From assembly GCA_040381555.1 (NCBI GenBank), contig JBEIHC010000029.1, positions 1 to 27,103 on the forward strand: a stretch of DNA of 27,103 bases. Direction: 5' to 3'. A program made the position numbers and the translations under genes. Within the stretch, counting starts at the first letter, position 1. Each line of letters begins with the position of its first letter. This document shows, in pieces, positions 17,158-24,599 of the stretch. The notes beneath the pieces are model-generated. The model was not told the origin of the DNA. It ran no database searches and worked only from the letters and a program-made list of their open reading frames with translations. The stretch comes from CANHCC01 sp040381555. GTDB taxonomy: Bacteria > Bacteroidota > Bacteroidia > J057 > RFSG01.

Positions 17158-17525
17158 TTAGGATTGTTTTGCAAACTGAATCTCTCCAGAAATTTTCACT
17201 TCATCCCTAACCAGTACTCCCCCAGTTTCCAAGGCTGCATTCCATTTGAGGTTTCAATCCTTCCGATTGATAACTGTTTCGATAGAAAATCCTGATTTTT
17301 GATTACCCCAAGGATCCTTATTTTGACCCCAAAATTCAACCTTCACAGATTTTTCTTTTGCTATTAGTTTCCTTTTAGGCTGTACTGCGATTGACTCAAG
17401 GTATCGATACGGGCAGTAACTTTCGAAGTTCTGAAATCTTCACCCTCTATTTGAGCAGAGAATTTTCTGAATTCACCTTTAACATTGCGAATCATAAGAT
17501 GCTTCACTTTAAAGAGCAACTTAAA
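17158..17525 (-). pseudogene. Decayed YceI-family gene
   Basis: Reading the minus strand, I can recover a broken YceI-family (periplasmic lipocalin-like isoprenoid-binding) protein. The first part (17513 to about 17401) reads FKVKHLMIRNVKGEFRKF, then ends ARIDT. The family's middle part (the SIDTN...RD.HL...FFD...FP region, roughly 40-45 residues) is missing in frame. The text then continues with YSLKG. Near 17365-17372 the frame shifts and gives KEKSVKVEFWGQNKDPWG and KSGFSIETVINRKD. An in-frame TGA at 17254-17256 sits where the family often has Trp. Then come LKWNAALETGGVLV, RDEVKISGEI and a stop at 17158. The N-terminal W-x-I-D...HS segment is not recognisable. Three or more lesions make a functional product unlikely. 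It lies on the same strand as, and downstream of, the CNNM gene. Confidence 0.85.
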
Positions 17526-17616
17526 GAAACCTTAATTTTTTGGCCCGAGTTACCCAATCTCTCCCTGTTGCGACAACTCGAATTTCTCTGCGTGCAAAGA
17601 CTCTCTTCCCCAAAAA

Positions 17617-18897
17617 TTAGGGATTCGAAATCACTTCCAGCCTGACCAAATCAATTCGATTTTGATCTGCTTCTAAAATTTGGAAAACAAAAGGTTCCAC
17701 AACAATCTTTTCCCCAATGCTAGGAATGTGACCAGCGGCATGCATTACAAATCCGCCTAATGTGGTATAATCTCCCTCTGGGATTTGAAAATTATACTCT
17801 TCATTTAAATAATCAACCGGCTGACGCGCAGAAAAAACATACACTCCTGGAGATTCGATTTTCTCAATTAATTCTTCCTCTCCAGGCTCATCGTGTTCAT
17901 CTTCTATATCTCCCAATATTTCTTCAATCAAATCCTCTACAGTGACCAAGCCTGCGGTACCTCCAAATTCATCTACAACAATAGCGGAAGTTTTTCGATT
18001 TCGGGTAAATTCAGCTAGCAACAAATTCGCTGTCATGGTTTCAGGAACAATCAGTACAGGCTGTAGAACATCCTGAATGGAGCTAGGTCTTTTAAATAAT
18101 TCGATGGAGTGGACTGTGCCCTTCACATGATCTAGGGTATCTTCATAAATAACAATTCGGGACAATTCTGTTTCCAAAAACTTCTCCTTAAGCTCTTCAA
18201 TTTCGGCTTCAAGAGGCAGAGCCACGATATCAATTCGGGGAACCATTATTTCCTTTACCCGAACCTTGTTAAATTCCAAAGCTTTATTGAAGGCTTGGGT
18301 GTCAATTTCCGGATTATGTTCTGTATTAGCGTTGCTCTCTCCCGGTAAAATCTGCCGAATAAAATAATCCAAATCTGTACGACCGAATACTAAAGTTTCC
18401 TTCTCGGTATTCACTCTCAAAATATATTTTATCAATAAGTAAGATAGTCCGGAAATTGCTTTAGAGAAAGGATAGAGTATAATTTCGAAAATCCACATAG
18501 GAATTGCCGTGACTTCAAGTAAGCGATCGGGGTCCCGACGAAATAAAGCTTTAGGTAAAAATTCACCGAACACCAGAATAATACCTGTTGAGATTAAAGT
18601 CTGGGTAATCAGCATTAGCATACCTGTAGAATCAGCGGGAAGTATCAGAGACAATTGAGTTTCCAACATTTTGGACAGCGTAATACCATAAATCACCAAT
18701 GCTACATTATTTCCAATTAAAAGAGTGGTGATAAAATGATTATTCTTGTGTAGAAATCGGGAGAGTATTTTGGGAATGAATTCCCCCTGCTGACTTCGAA
18801 GCTCGATTTTAAGCCGGTTGGCGGAGAAATAGGCAATCTCTACCCCTGAAAAAAATGCAGAGAGCAAAATCATGAATAGGACAAGAATTAAGCTCAT
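17617..18897 (-). CDS. CNNM/DUF21 transmembrane protein with CBS and CorC domains (hemolysin-family, GldE-like)
   Basis: A 426-residue inner-membrane protein. Residues 1-165 or so form the DUF21/CNNM membrane domain, with the opening MILLSAFFSGVEIAYFSANR typical of the family. A CBS pair follows (about 200-325), containing VKEIMVPRIDIVAL and SAIVVDEFGGTAGLVTVEDLIEEI. The C-terminus (about 340-420) is a CorC_HlyC domain with LGGFVMHAAGHIP. Relatives export Mg2+/Co2+ or are tied to gliding (GldE) in Bacteroidota. The transported ion is not readable, and the old name hemolysin should not be taken as function. Its start overlaps the small membrane gene by 4 bp, so it is the third gene of the lptC operon. 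Confidence 0.85.
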   Translation of the reverse strand: MSLILVLFMILLSAFFSGVEIAYFSANRLKIELRSQQGEFIPKILSRFLHKNNHFITTLLIGNNVALVIYGITLSKMLETQLSLILPADSTGMLMLITQTLISTGIILVFGEFLPKALFRRDPDRLLEVTAIPMWIFEIILYPFSKAISGLSYLLIKYILRVNTEKETLVFGRTDLDYFIRQILPGESNANTEHNPEIDTQAFNKALEFNKVRVKEIMVPRIDIVALPLEAEIEELKEKFLETELSRIVIYEDTLDHVKGTVHSIELFKRPSSIQDVLQPVLIVPETMTANLLLAEFTRNRKTSAIVVDEFGGTAGLVTVEDLIEEILGDIEDEHDEPGEEELIEKIESPGVYVFSARQPVDYLNEEYNFQIPEGDYTTLGGFVMHAAGHIPSIGEKIVVEPFVFQILEADQNRIDLVRLEVISNP

Positions 18898-19103
18898 GCA
18901 GTTTCGTTAGAATTGGTCTTCTTGGATCTTTGTTCATTGGCCCGGCGCATTGTCCTTCGAATACTATATAAAAAGGAAAAAATTATCATCCCTCCAATCA
19001 AGCCATAGGAGGCATTGGTTGAAAGTTCCTTTCCCCAGAGTGCATAAACGCCCATTAGAACAATGGCCGCTATCAAATAACTATATTCTAATAATTGTTT
19101 CAT
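18894..19103 (-). CDS. Small two-transmembrane protein of the lptC operon
   Basis: A 69-residue protein with two hydrophobic segments (about residues 5-23 and 32-48) and a basic, polar C-terminus (RRTMRRANEQRSKK). Its start codon abuts the lptC stop and its end overlaps the CNNM gene by 4 bp, which supports it as real. I recall small membrane proteins at this place in other Bacteroidota operons, but I assign no function. Confidence 0.75.
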   Translation of the reverse strand: MKQLLEYSYLIAAIVLMGVYALWGKELSTNASYGLIGGMIIFSFLYSIRRTMRRANEQRSKKTNSNETA

Positions 19104-19694
19104 TTACTCTTTTACTTTAATGGTACCTCGAATTTTAAATATCCGATAGGTATTGAATCCAGAATTAGCCTCTAGTCCGTCCCCAAATAATATCTCGTCC
19201 TTGGTGGTGATTTTTACAAACTTTTGGGTGGAAATCATATCTTTTCCTCTATCCCAAAAAATTTCCTCCGTCTCCAATTTAGCCCCTTCGGAGTTTACGA
19301 CCACTACATTTCCTCTGGCTTCGGCTTTTCCACTTTGCTGATTAATTTTCCCGAAATCTGCGGTAAGGCGACTCTCTTCTGCACCCGTTTTCTTATTGTA
19401 CATGAGTAACTCCAGCCCTTTATTCATTTCTAATTCAGCCTGACCTTCAGCTTCTTTAGATTTAATTTCCTTTAAATACGGCGCTTTCAATCGGGCAGTT
19501 ATTTTTCCTGAATCGGTATATAAATAAGTTACCCCCCAAGATTCCTGTGTTGGCATAGATTTCCGAAAGAGCTCCATAACCTGCTTCTCGGAGTTTGATT
19601 TTTCGCAGGAACTCAAAGCCAAGCAAAGCACGGAAATAACTAGGGAAACAAGAAAAAATTTTCGAGGAATAAAAGCCCGTGAAGTTTGCGACAT
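19104..19694 (-). CDS. lptC: LPS export periplasmic protein LptC, lipoprotein form
   Basis: A 196-residue protein with a lipoprotein signal: basic start, hydrophobic stretch 13-26, lipobox LSSC with the Cys at 30. The mature part has the LptC/LptA-like beta-strand pattern, including VTYLYTDSGKITARLKAPYL, RLTADFGKINQQSGKAEARG, and NVVVVNSEGAKLETEEIFWD. LptC takes lipopolysaccharide from LptBFG and passes it to LptA. E. coli LptC is anchored by a transmembrane helix, while a lipid-anchored form is usual in Bacteroidota. It is the first gene of a three-gene operon and diverges from the M20 hydrolase across 28 bp that hold a promoter-like TAATTTTG. Confidence 0.82.
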   Translation of the reverse strand: MSQTSRAFIPRKFFLVSLVISVLCLALSSCEKSNSEKQVMELFRKSMPTQESWGVTYLYTDSGKITARLKAPYLKEIKSKEAEGQAELEMNKGLELLMYNKKTGAEESRLTADFGKINQQSGKAEARGNVVVVNSEGAKLETEEIFWDRGKDMISTQKFVKITTKDEILFGDGLEANSGFNTYRIFKIRGTIKVKE

Positions 19695-19710
19695 CCTGAT
19701 TAGATTTACA

Positions 19711-19718
19711 CAAAATTA
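19711..19718 (-). promoter_or_regulatory. Putative -7 box for the lptC operon
   Basis: On the minus strand the 28-bp divergent gap contains TAATTTTG, a full match to TAnnTTTG, 16 bp before the lptC start codon. I see no good TTTG at the -33 distance. That region would lie inside the start of the M20 gene. Confidence 0.38.
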
Positions 19719-19722
19719 CAGA

Positions 19723-20922
19723 ATGGAAATCAATTCTTTACGAAAACACATTCAGGAAGAAGGCGAAAGCATTTTTCCACGCATTCAGGCAATCCGTCGG
19801 GAGCTACATGCACAGCCCGAATTAGCCTTTGAAGAAGAGCAAACTGCAGCTGTAGTTTGCAGGGAATTAGAGGCTCTAGGTATTCCTTACACCAAGGGAG
19901 TAGCCAAAACAGGGGTGGTAGGCCGAATAGAAGGCACTCAACCCGGACCCGTACTCGCATTAAGGGCAGATATGGATGCCTTACCTATTCAAGAGCAAAA
20001 TAATGCGCCTTACTGTTCTCGGATTCCTGGAAAAATGCATGCCTGTGGCCATGATTTCCATACCAGTTCCCTTTTGGGCACAGCGCATATTCTTCAAAAA
20101 TTTAAAGAGAATCTTAAGGGGAGCATCAAATTAATTTTTCAGCCATCTGAGGAAAAATTACCTGGAGGGGCATCGGTAATGATTCAGGAAGGGGTGTTGA
20201 GAAATCCATCCGTACAGTCTATTTTAGGCCAACATGTGATGCCCCAGTTGGATTGTGGTAAGGTCGGCATCAGAAGCGGTATGTACATGGCCTCCACAGA
20301 TGAAATTTACCTAACAATTTCTGGAAAAGGCGGGCACGGCGCATTGCCGCATTTGACTGTAGATCCAGTCATGATTACAGCCCAAGCTCTGGTATCCTTG
20401 CAGCAGGTAGTGAGCCGATCGGCAGATCCACGCATTCCTTCTGTATTAACTTTTGGAAAAGTTCAGGCAAACGGCGCAACTAATATTATCCCTGAATCGG
20501 TTTATTTGGAAGGTACTTTTCGCACCTATGATGAAAAATGGAGGGCTGAAGCACACCGCTTAATTAGAAGAACGGCAGAAGGGATTGCAGAAGCTCTGGG
20601 CGGAAAAGCCAATCTTGAGATTCGTCGCGGATACCCGGTTTTATTTAACAATCCAGAGTTAAGCGGAAAAATAAGAAAAGACATATCGGAGTATATTGGT
20701 GAGGAACAAGTAGTTGACTTAGATTTATGGACTGCTGCGGAAGATTTTGCTTGGTACACCCAGGAGATTCCGGGCTGTTTTTATCGTATTGGTACCCGAA
20801 ATGAATCTAAGGGAATCATTCATGGCCTGCATACGCCCCAATTTGATGTAGATGAAAATGCCTTAAAAATCTCCACGGGCCTTATGGCTTGGCTCACTAT
20901 TCAGGAGGCGGGTAGGAATTAA
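19723..20922 (+). CDS. M20-family amidohydrolase (hippurate hydrolase / N-acyl-amino-acid deacylase type)
   Basis: A 399-residue metallohydrolase. Metal-site and family motifs are ALRADMDALPIQE (79-91), MHACGHDFHT (105-114, with Cys108 and His110), QPSEEKLPGGASVMI, GQHVMPQL, GKGGHGALPHLTVDP in the dimerisation domain, and a final HTPQFDVDE. It belongs to the IAA-amino-acid hydrolase / hippuricase / N-acetyldiaminopimelate deacetylase branch, and the substrate cannot be fixed from the sequence. No signal peptide is seen. It is followed by a TGCTGCA hairpin and, 48 bp after its stop, by the TMTC-like array. The two may or may not share a transcript. Confidence 0.88.
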   Translation: MEINSLRKHIQEEGESIFPRIQAIRRELHAQPELAFEEEQTAAVVCRELEALGIPYTKGVAKTGVVGRIEGTQPGPVLALRADMDALPIQEQNNAPYCSRIPGKMHACGHDFHTSSLLGTAHILQKFKENLKGSIKLIFQPSEEKLPGGASVMIQEGVLRNPSVQSILGQHVMPQLDCGKVGIRSGMYMASTDEIYLTISGKGGHGALPHLTVDPVMITAQALVSLQQVVSRSADPRIPSVLTFGKVQANGATNIIPESVYLEGTFRTYDEKWRAEAHRLIRRTAEGIAEALGGKANLEIRRGYPVLFNNPELSGKIRKDISEYIGEEQVVDLDLWTAAEDFAWYTQEIPGCFYRIGTRNESKGIIHGLHTPQFDVDENALKISTGLMAWLTIQEAGRN

Positions 20923-20923
20923 C

Positions 20924-20944
20924 TCCAGCTTGCTGCAAGCCGGA
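20924..20944 (+). repeat. Hairpin with TGCTGCA core after the M20 gene
   Basis: The arms are TCC-A-GCT and AGC-C-GGA around the core TGCTGCA, with one A-C mismatch. It starts two bases after the M20 stop. The inner 14 bases match the copy after kmo. No T-run follows. Confidence 0.6.
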
Positions 20945-20970
20945 ATATTCAGTAATTTCAAACCCGTGCT

Positions 20971-22815
20971 ATGAAAAAGGCGCCAAACAAACCACAAACA
21001 TCCCGGCAAGGGAAACCTAAATCTTCCGAAAATCGGACACTTCCTGCCATACTCGGCATTGCAGGAATACTTCTTTGCTCCCTATTTATATACTGGCCAG
21101 GTCTTTCTAATGGGTTTGTCTATGATGATATTGCCTATGTAACCGAGAATCCTCTATTCAAATTTAAAGGAGCGGAATTACGCGAAAAGATTCTCAGCAC
21201 TCCGGTTCACGGAAATTATCACCCATTAACAGTTGCCAGCTTGGCATGGGACTATAGTGTGGCTCAACTTAATCCGGAACGCTACCACTTACATAGCCTC
21301 ATCCTACATATTTTCAATAGCATCTTGTGTGGTATCTTAATTTATTTGCTTTCCGGCAAAAGCTGGGTGGGTGCTATGACGGGTGTTTTATTCGCAGCAC
21401 ATCCATTAAGGGTAGAATCGGTGGCTTGGATTTCCGAAAGAAAAGATGTTCTCTATGCGTTCTTCTTTTTCCTCACTTGGATTTGCCTAGAGTTTTATAA
21501 AAACCATTCCAAGAAATGGGCTTATATACCAGCATTTATCTTCTTTATTGCAGCCTGCTCTTCTAAGGCTATGGCAGTAGTCTTACCCCCAATGGTATTA
21601 CTCGGTTGGTATTACCAAACGGGTATCCACCCTCTTTCTTTTGAAAACCTTCGAAAAGAATATCGAATCATTGAGTTAGCCCCCTTCTTTATTGTTTCCT
21701 TACTTTTTGGTATTGAAGCCTTTCGGGTTCAACAATCATTTGGATTTATTTCAAACCTAAATTATACCGCACTGGATAAAATTTTCTATGTCGCGTATGG
21801 GAGTGTATTTTATCCCCTCAAAACCTTATTTCCTGTATGGCTTTCTGCATTGTATCCATATCCGATGGGTTTGAAGCATACCCCTTTCTGGGAGCATTAT
21901 GCTGCTTTACCTATACTATTGACTTTTATTGCAGTTCTATATTATTTCCGTCGATTTAGAATTACTTGGTTTGTGGCTGGATTTTATCTGATTTCTATTT
22001 CGATTGTATTGCAAATAATTCCCGTGGGGGGCGCAATTACAGCTGATCGATATGCGTATGTTTCTACTGCCGGATTTTTATTTCTGCTGGCGTATGGCTT
22101 ACATTATTGGATTGTTGAAAAAGGGGGGTCTTATAAAACAGTGGGACTGGGAATATTTGTACTCTTGACAGGAGCATGGTCATATATGGCTGCTAAGCAA
22201 GTAAAGGTCTGGAAAAGTAATCGAACCCTATTTTTAAATGTTGCCGAAAAATTTCCACATGACCCTTTGGCGTTTTACAATACAGGAAATGCCTATGAAA
22301 AAGAAGGGAATTATGGGGAGGCATTAAACTGGTATCAAAAAGCCATTGGTAATATGCCCGATTACATTGATGCTTTATATAATATTGGTAGTATATATGG
22401 TAGAGACAGGGGCATGCCGGATAGTGGCATTTATTATTTACAGCAGGCAGTACAATACGACCCCAAGCGCGCCGATGCTTGGAACAATTTAGGCGTATTT
22501 AATTTTAATAAACAGAATTACAGAATAGCTCTTGATTTTTACAAAACCTCGTTGGAGATAAAACCTTCCTACATGGAAGCGTGGTATAATCAAGGAAATG
22601 CCTATATGAATTTGGGGATTTTAGACTCTGCTAAACTATCATTTGAACAGGTGTTGAGATTAAAACCTGAATTCGACCAAGCGTATGTAAGTTTGGGAAA
22701 TATTTATGCCAATACCGGCAATCCGGTCAAACAAATAGAGAATTATCAGATGGCTGCCCGATACGGAAATAAAGACGCACAACAATGGCTAAAGCAAAAC
22801 AAACAAAGCTGGTAA
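20971..22815 (+). CDS. TMTC-like membrane glycosyltransferase with TPR domain, copy 1
   Basis: A 614-residue protein with a multi-spanning membrane domain (about 24-425) and five TPR units (about 432-605). After the first membrane helix comes the acidic loop motif YDDIAYV (51-57), then GNYHPLTVASLAWDY. Further on are HPLRVESVAWISERKDVLYA and CSSKAMAVV. A later motif, TADRYAYVSTAGF (Asp at 359), corresponds to the AER-LY-PS-G motif of eukaryotic TMTC1-4. Those are GT-C type O-mannosyltransferases that use a dolichol-linked sugar, also with C-terminal TPRs. I infer a lipid-linked sugar transferase acting outside the inner membrane, with the TPRs binding the acceptor. The donor and target are unknown. 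The tail, AQQWLKQNKQSW, is shared with copies 2 and 3. It overlaps copy 2 by 31 bp. Confidence 0.72.
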   Translation: MKKAPNKPQTSRQGKPKSSENRTLPAILGIAGILLCSLFIYWPGLSNGFVYDDIAYVTENPLFKFKGAELREKILSTPVHGNYHPLTVASLAWDYSVAQLNPERYHLHSLILHIFNSILCGILIYLLSGKSWVGAMTGVLFAAHPLRVESVAWISERKDVLYAFFFFLTWICLEFYKNHSKKWAYIPAFIFFIAACSSKAMAVVLPPMVLLGWYYQTGIHPLSFENLRKEYRIIELAPFFIVSLLFGIEAFRVQQSFGFISNLNYTALDKIFYVAYGSVFYPLKTLFPVWLSALYPYPMGLKHTPFWEHYAALPILLTFIAVLYYFRRFRITWFVAGFYLISISIVLQIIPVGGAITADRYAYVSTAGFLFLLAYGLHYWIVEKGGSYKTVGLGIFVLLTGAWSYMAAKQVKVWKSNRTLFLNVAEKFPHDPLAFYNTGNAYEKEGNYGEALNWYQKAIGNMPDYIDALYNIGSIYGRDRGMPDSGIYYLQQAVQYDPKRADAWNNLGVFNFNKQNYRIALDFYKTSLEIKPSYMEAWYNQGNAYMNLGILDSAKLSFEQVLRLKPEFDQAYVSLGNIYANTGNPVKQIENYQMAARYGNKDAQQWLKQNKQSW

Positions 22816-24599
22816 AACCAGAAATATCAGAATCCATTTATTGGGTCGGAGTTCTTCTGGTATTCATTGCTACATGGTTTGCGTATCAACCTGCATTTGT
22901 AAATGAATACGCTTACGATGACTTGGCGTATGTATTGGAAAATAAAGTGCTTCGGGATTTTTCTTGGAATCATGCTTGGACAGAATTTATTTTAGGGAAT
23001 TACCATCCGCTTACGGCATTGTCTCTTAAAATAGATCACTCTATTGGTGAGTTTAATCCGAGAACCTATCATATCCATAATGTCATTCTACATGCACTGA
23101 CAACGCTCATTTTCATCGTATTTACCAAAAAATTAACTAAAAGTCCTCTTATTGCACTTGGCGCCGGCTTATTGTTCGGCGTGCATCCTTTACATACAGA
23201 ATCTGTGGCCTGGATAGCAGAACGGAAAGATGTACTCTATACTTTGTTCTTCTTTGCAGGATTATATACCTATTTATTATTTCGAGAATCTGCGAATAAA
23301 AATTGGTATTTGGCTACCCTGGTTTTATTTATTGCCTCCTGCCTCTCCAAGGGAATGGCCGTTGTATTTCCAGTAATGATGCTTTTATGTGATTATTTAA
23401 TCGAAAAGGAAAATATTCTGCTAAAACCTGCCTCTTGGAGATTGCCAGAGAAGATTCCCTTTTTTGTACTTGCCCTTGGATTTGGGATACTGGCATTTTA
23501 TGTTCAAAATGAATTTGGGTCTGTTTACAATACTAAATATGTCGAAATGAATTATGGCATAGTAGATAAAGTGTTTTTAGCGATTTATGGATTTATTTTT
23601 TACCCACTTAAAATAGTTTGGCCTTCCGGTCTATGTGCCTATCATCCTTATCCTCCAATGGAAGACGGTTTATTACCTACCTATTTCTACCTCGCGCCAC
23701 TGGTTTTATTATCTATGATAGCCATTGTTTGGTATTTCTGGGATAAATATCGAATGATAAGTTTTGCATTTGGATTTTATTTGATGGGGATTTTACCCGT
23801 GCTGCAATTAGTTCCGGTAGGGGAAAACATTGTGGCGGAGAGATATGCCTATGTTTCTACTGCAGGATTATTTATTTTACTCGCTTGGATGGCTCATGAG
23901 TGGGAAAAACAAAAGAAAAATCCAATCGGTTATATTGGACTGGCTGTTATTTCAGTAGCCTTTATTATTGTCACTCGAGAGAGAATTCCGGACTGGAAAA
24001 ACAATCTTTCTCTCTTTAGGGATGTGGCAGAGAAGTACCCTAACAGTGCAGTTGCGCACAATAATACTGGATATGGGTATGAACAAATAAAAGAATACAG
24101 AAAGGCATTAGATCATTATTTTACTGCCTCCTCTCTTCGGGCAAATTATGCAGATGTATTGTATAATATCGGCAGTGTATATGGCGAAGATTTAAACATG
24201 CTGGATAGTGGGATTTATTTTTTACACAAAGCAATTGCTGCAAACCCAAAGAAAACAGAAGCATATAACAACATGGGCACCTTTTACTACAAAAAAGGAA
24301 TCTTAGACAGTGCTACTCATTACTATGAATTGGTATTAGAAGATAAGCCTGAATATCCCTTGGGTTGGTATAATTTGGCTTGTGTGTATTTTGGCCAAGA
24401 AAAATTCCCGGAAGCACTAGATGCCTATCAAAAATGTGTTAAATATGACCCTGGATTTGGTGAAGGTTGGTTAAGCTTAGGCAATACTTGGGCAAAGTTA
24501 GGTGATACCAAACAACAAATGGATTGCTATACAAAGGCGGCACAAAAAGGAAGTGAAAATGCCCGAAATTGGTTTCGTCAGCAAAATAAAACCTGGTGA
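22785..24599 (+). CDS. TMTC-like membrane glycosyltransferase with TPR domain, copy 2
   Basis: A 604-residue paralogue of copy 1 with the same order of parts: first membrane helix (about 18-36), acidic loop YDDLAYV (44-50), GNYHPLTALSL, HPLHTESVAWIAERKDVLY, CLSKGMAVV, then VAERYAYVSTAG (Glu352, Arg353), which is the closest match here to the eukaryotic TMTC AER motif. Five TPR units span about 422-595. Its second TPR is very like that of copy 1 (YNIGSVYGEDLNMLDSGIYF), which suggests that these two are the closest pair. It ends ARNWFRQQNKTW. The ATG at 22785 lies inside copy 1, 31 bp before that gene's end, and no later ATG precedes the first helix, so the overlap appears real. Confidence 0.72.
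   Translation: MAKAKQTKLVKPEISESIYWVGVLLVFIATWFAYQPAFVNEYAYDDLAYVLENKVLRDFSWNHAWTEFILGNYHPLTALSLKIDHSIGEFNPRTYHIHNVILHALTTLIFIVFTKKLTKSPLIALGAGLLFGVHPLHTESVAWIAERKDVLYTLFFFAGLYTYLLFRESANKNWYLATLVLFIASCLSKGMAVVFPVMMLLCDYLIEKENILLKPASWRLPEKIPFFVLALGFGILAFYVQNEFGSVYNTKYVEMNYGIVDKVFLAIYGFIFYPLKIVWPSGLCAYHPYPPMEDGLLPTYFYLAPLVLLSMIAIVWYFWDKYRMISFAFGFYLMGILPVLQLVPVGENIVAERYAYVSTAGLFILLAWMAHEWEKQKKNPIGYIGLAVISVAFIIVTRERIPDWKNNLSLFRDVAEKYPNSAVAHNNTGYGYEQIKEYRKALDHYFTASSLRANYADVLYNIGSVYGEDLNMLDSGIYFLHKAIAANPKKTEAYNNMGTFYYKKGILDSATHYYELVLEDKPEYPLGWYNLACVYFGQEKFPEALDAYQKCVKYDPGFGEGWLSLGNTWAKLGDTKQQMDCYTKAAQKGSENARNWFRQQNKTW

Noticed and set aside
17391..17645. An 84-codon plus-strand frame
   Set aside because: It is antisense to the readable YceI remnant and to the end of the CNNM gene.
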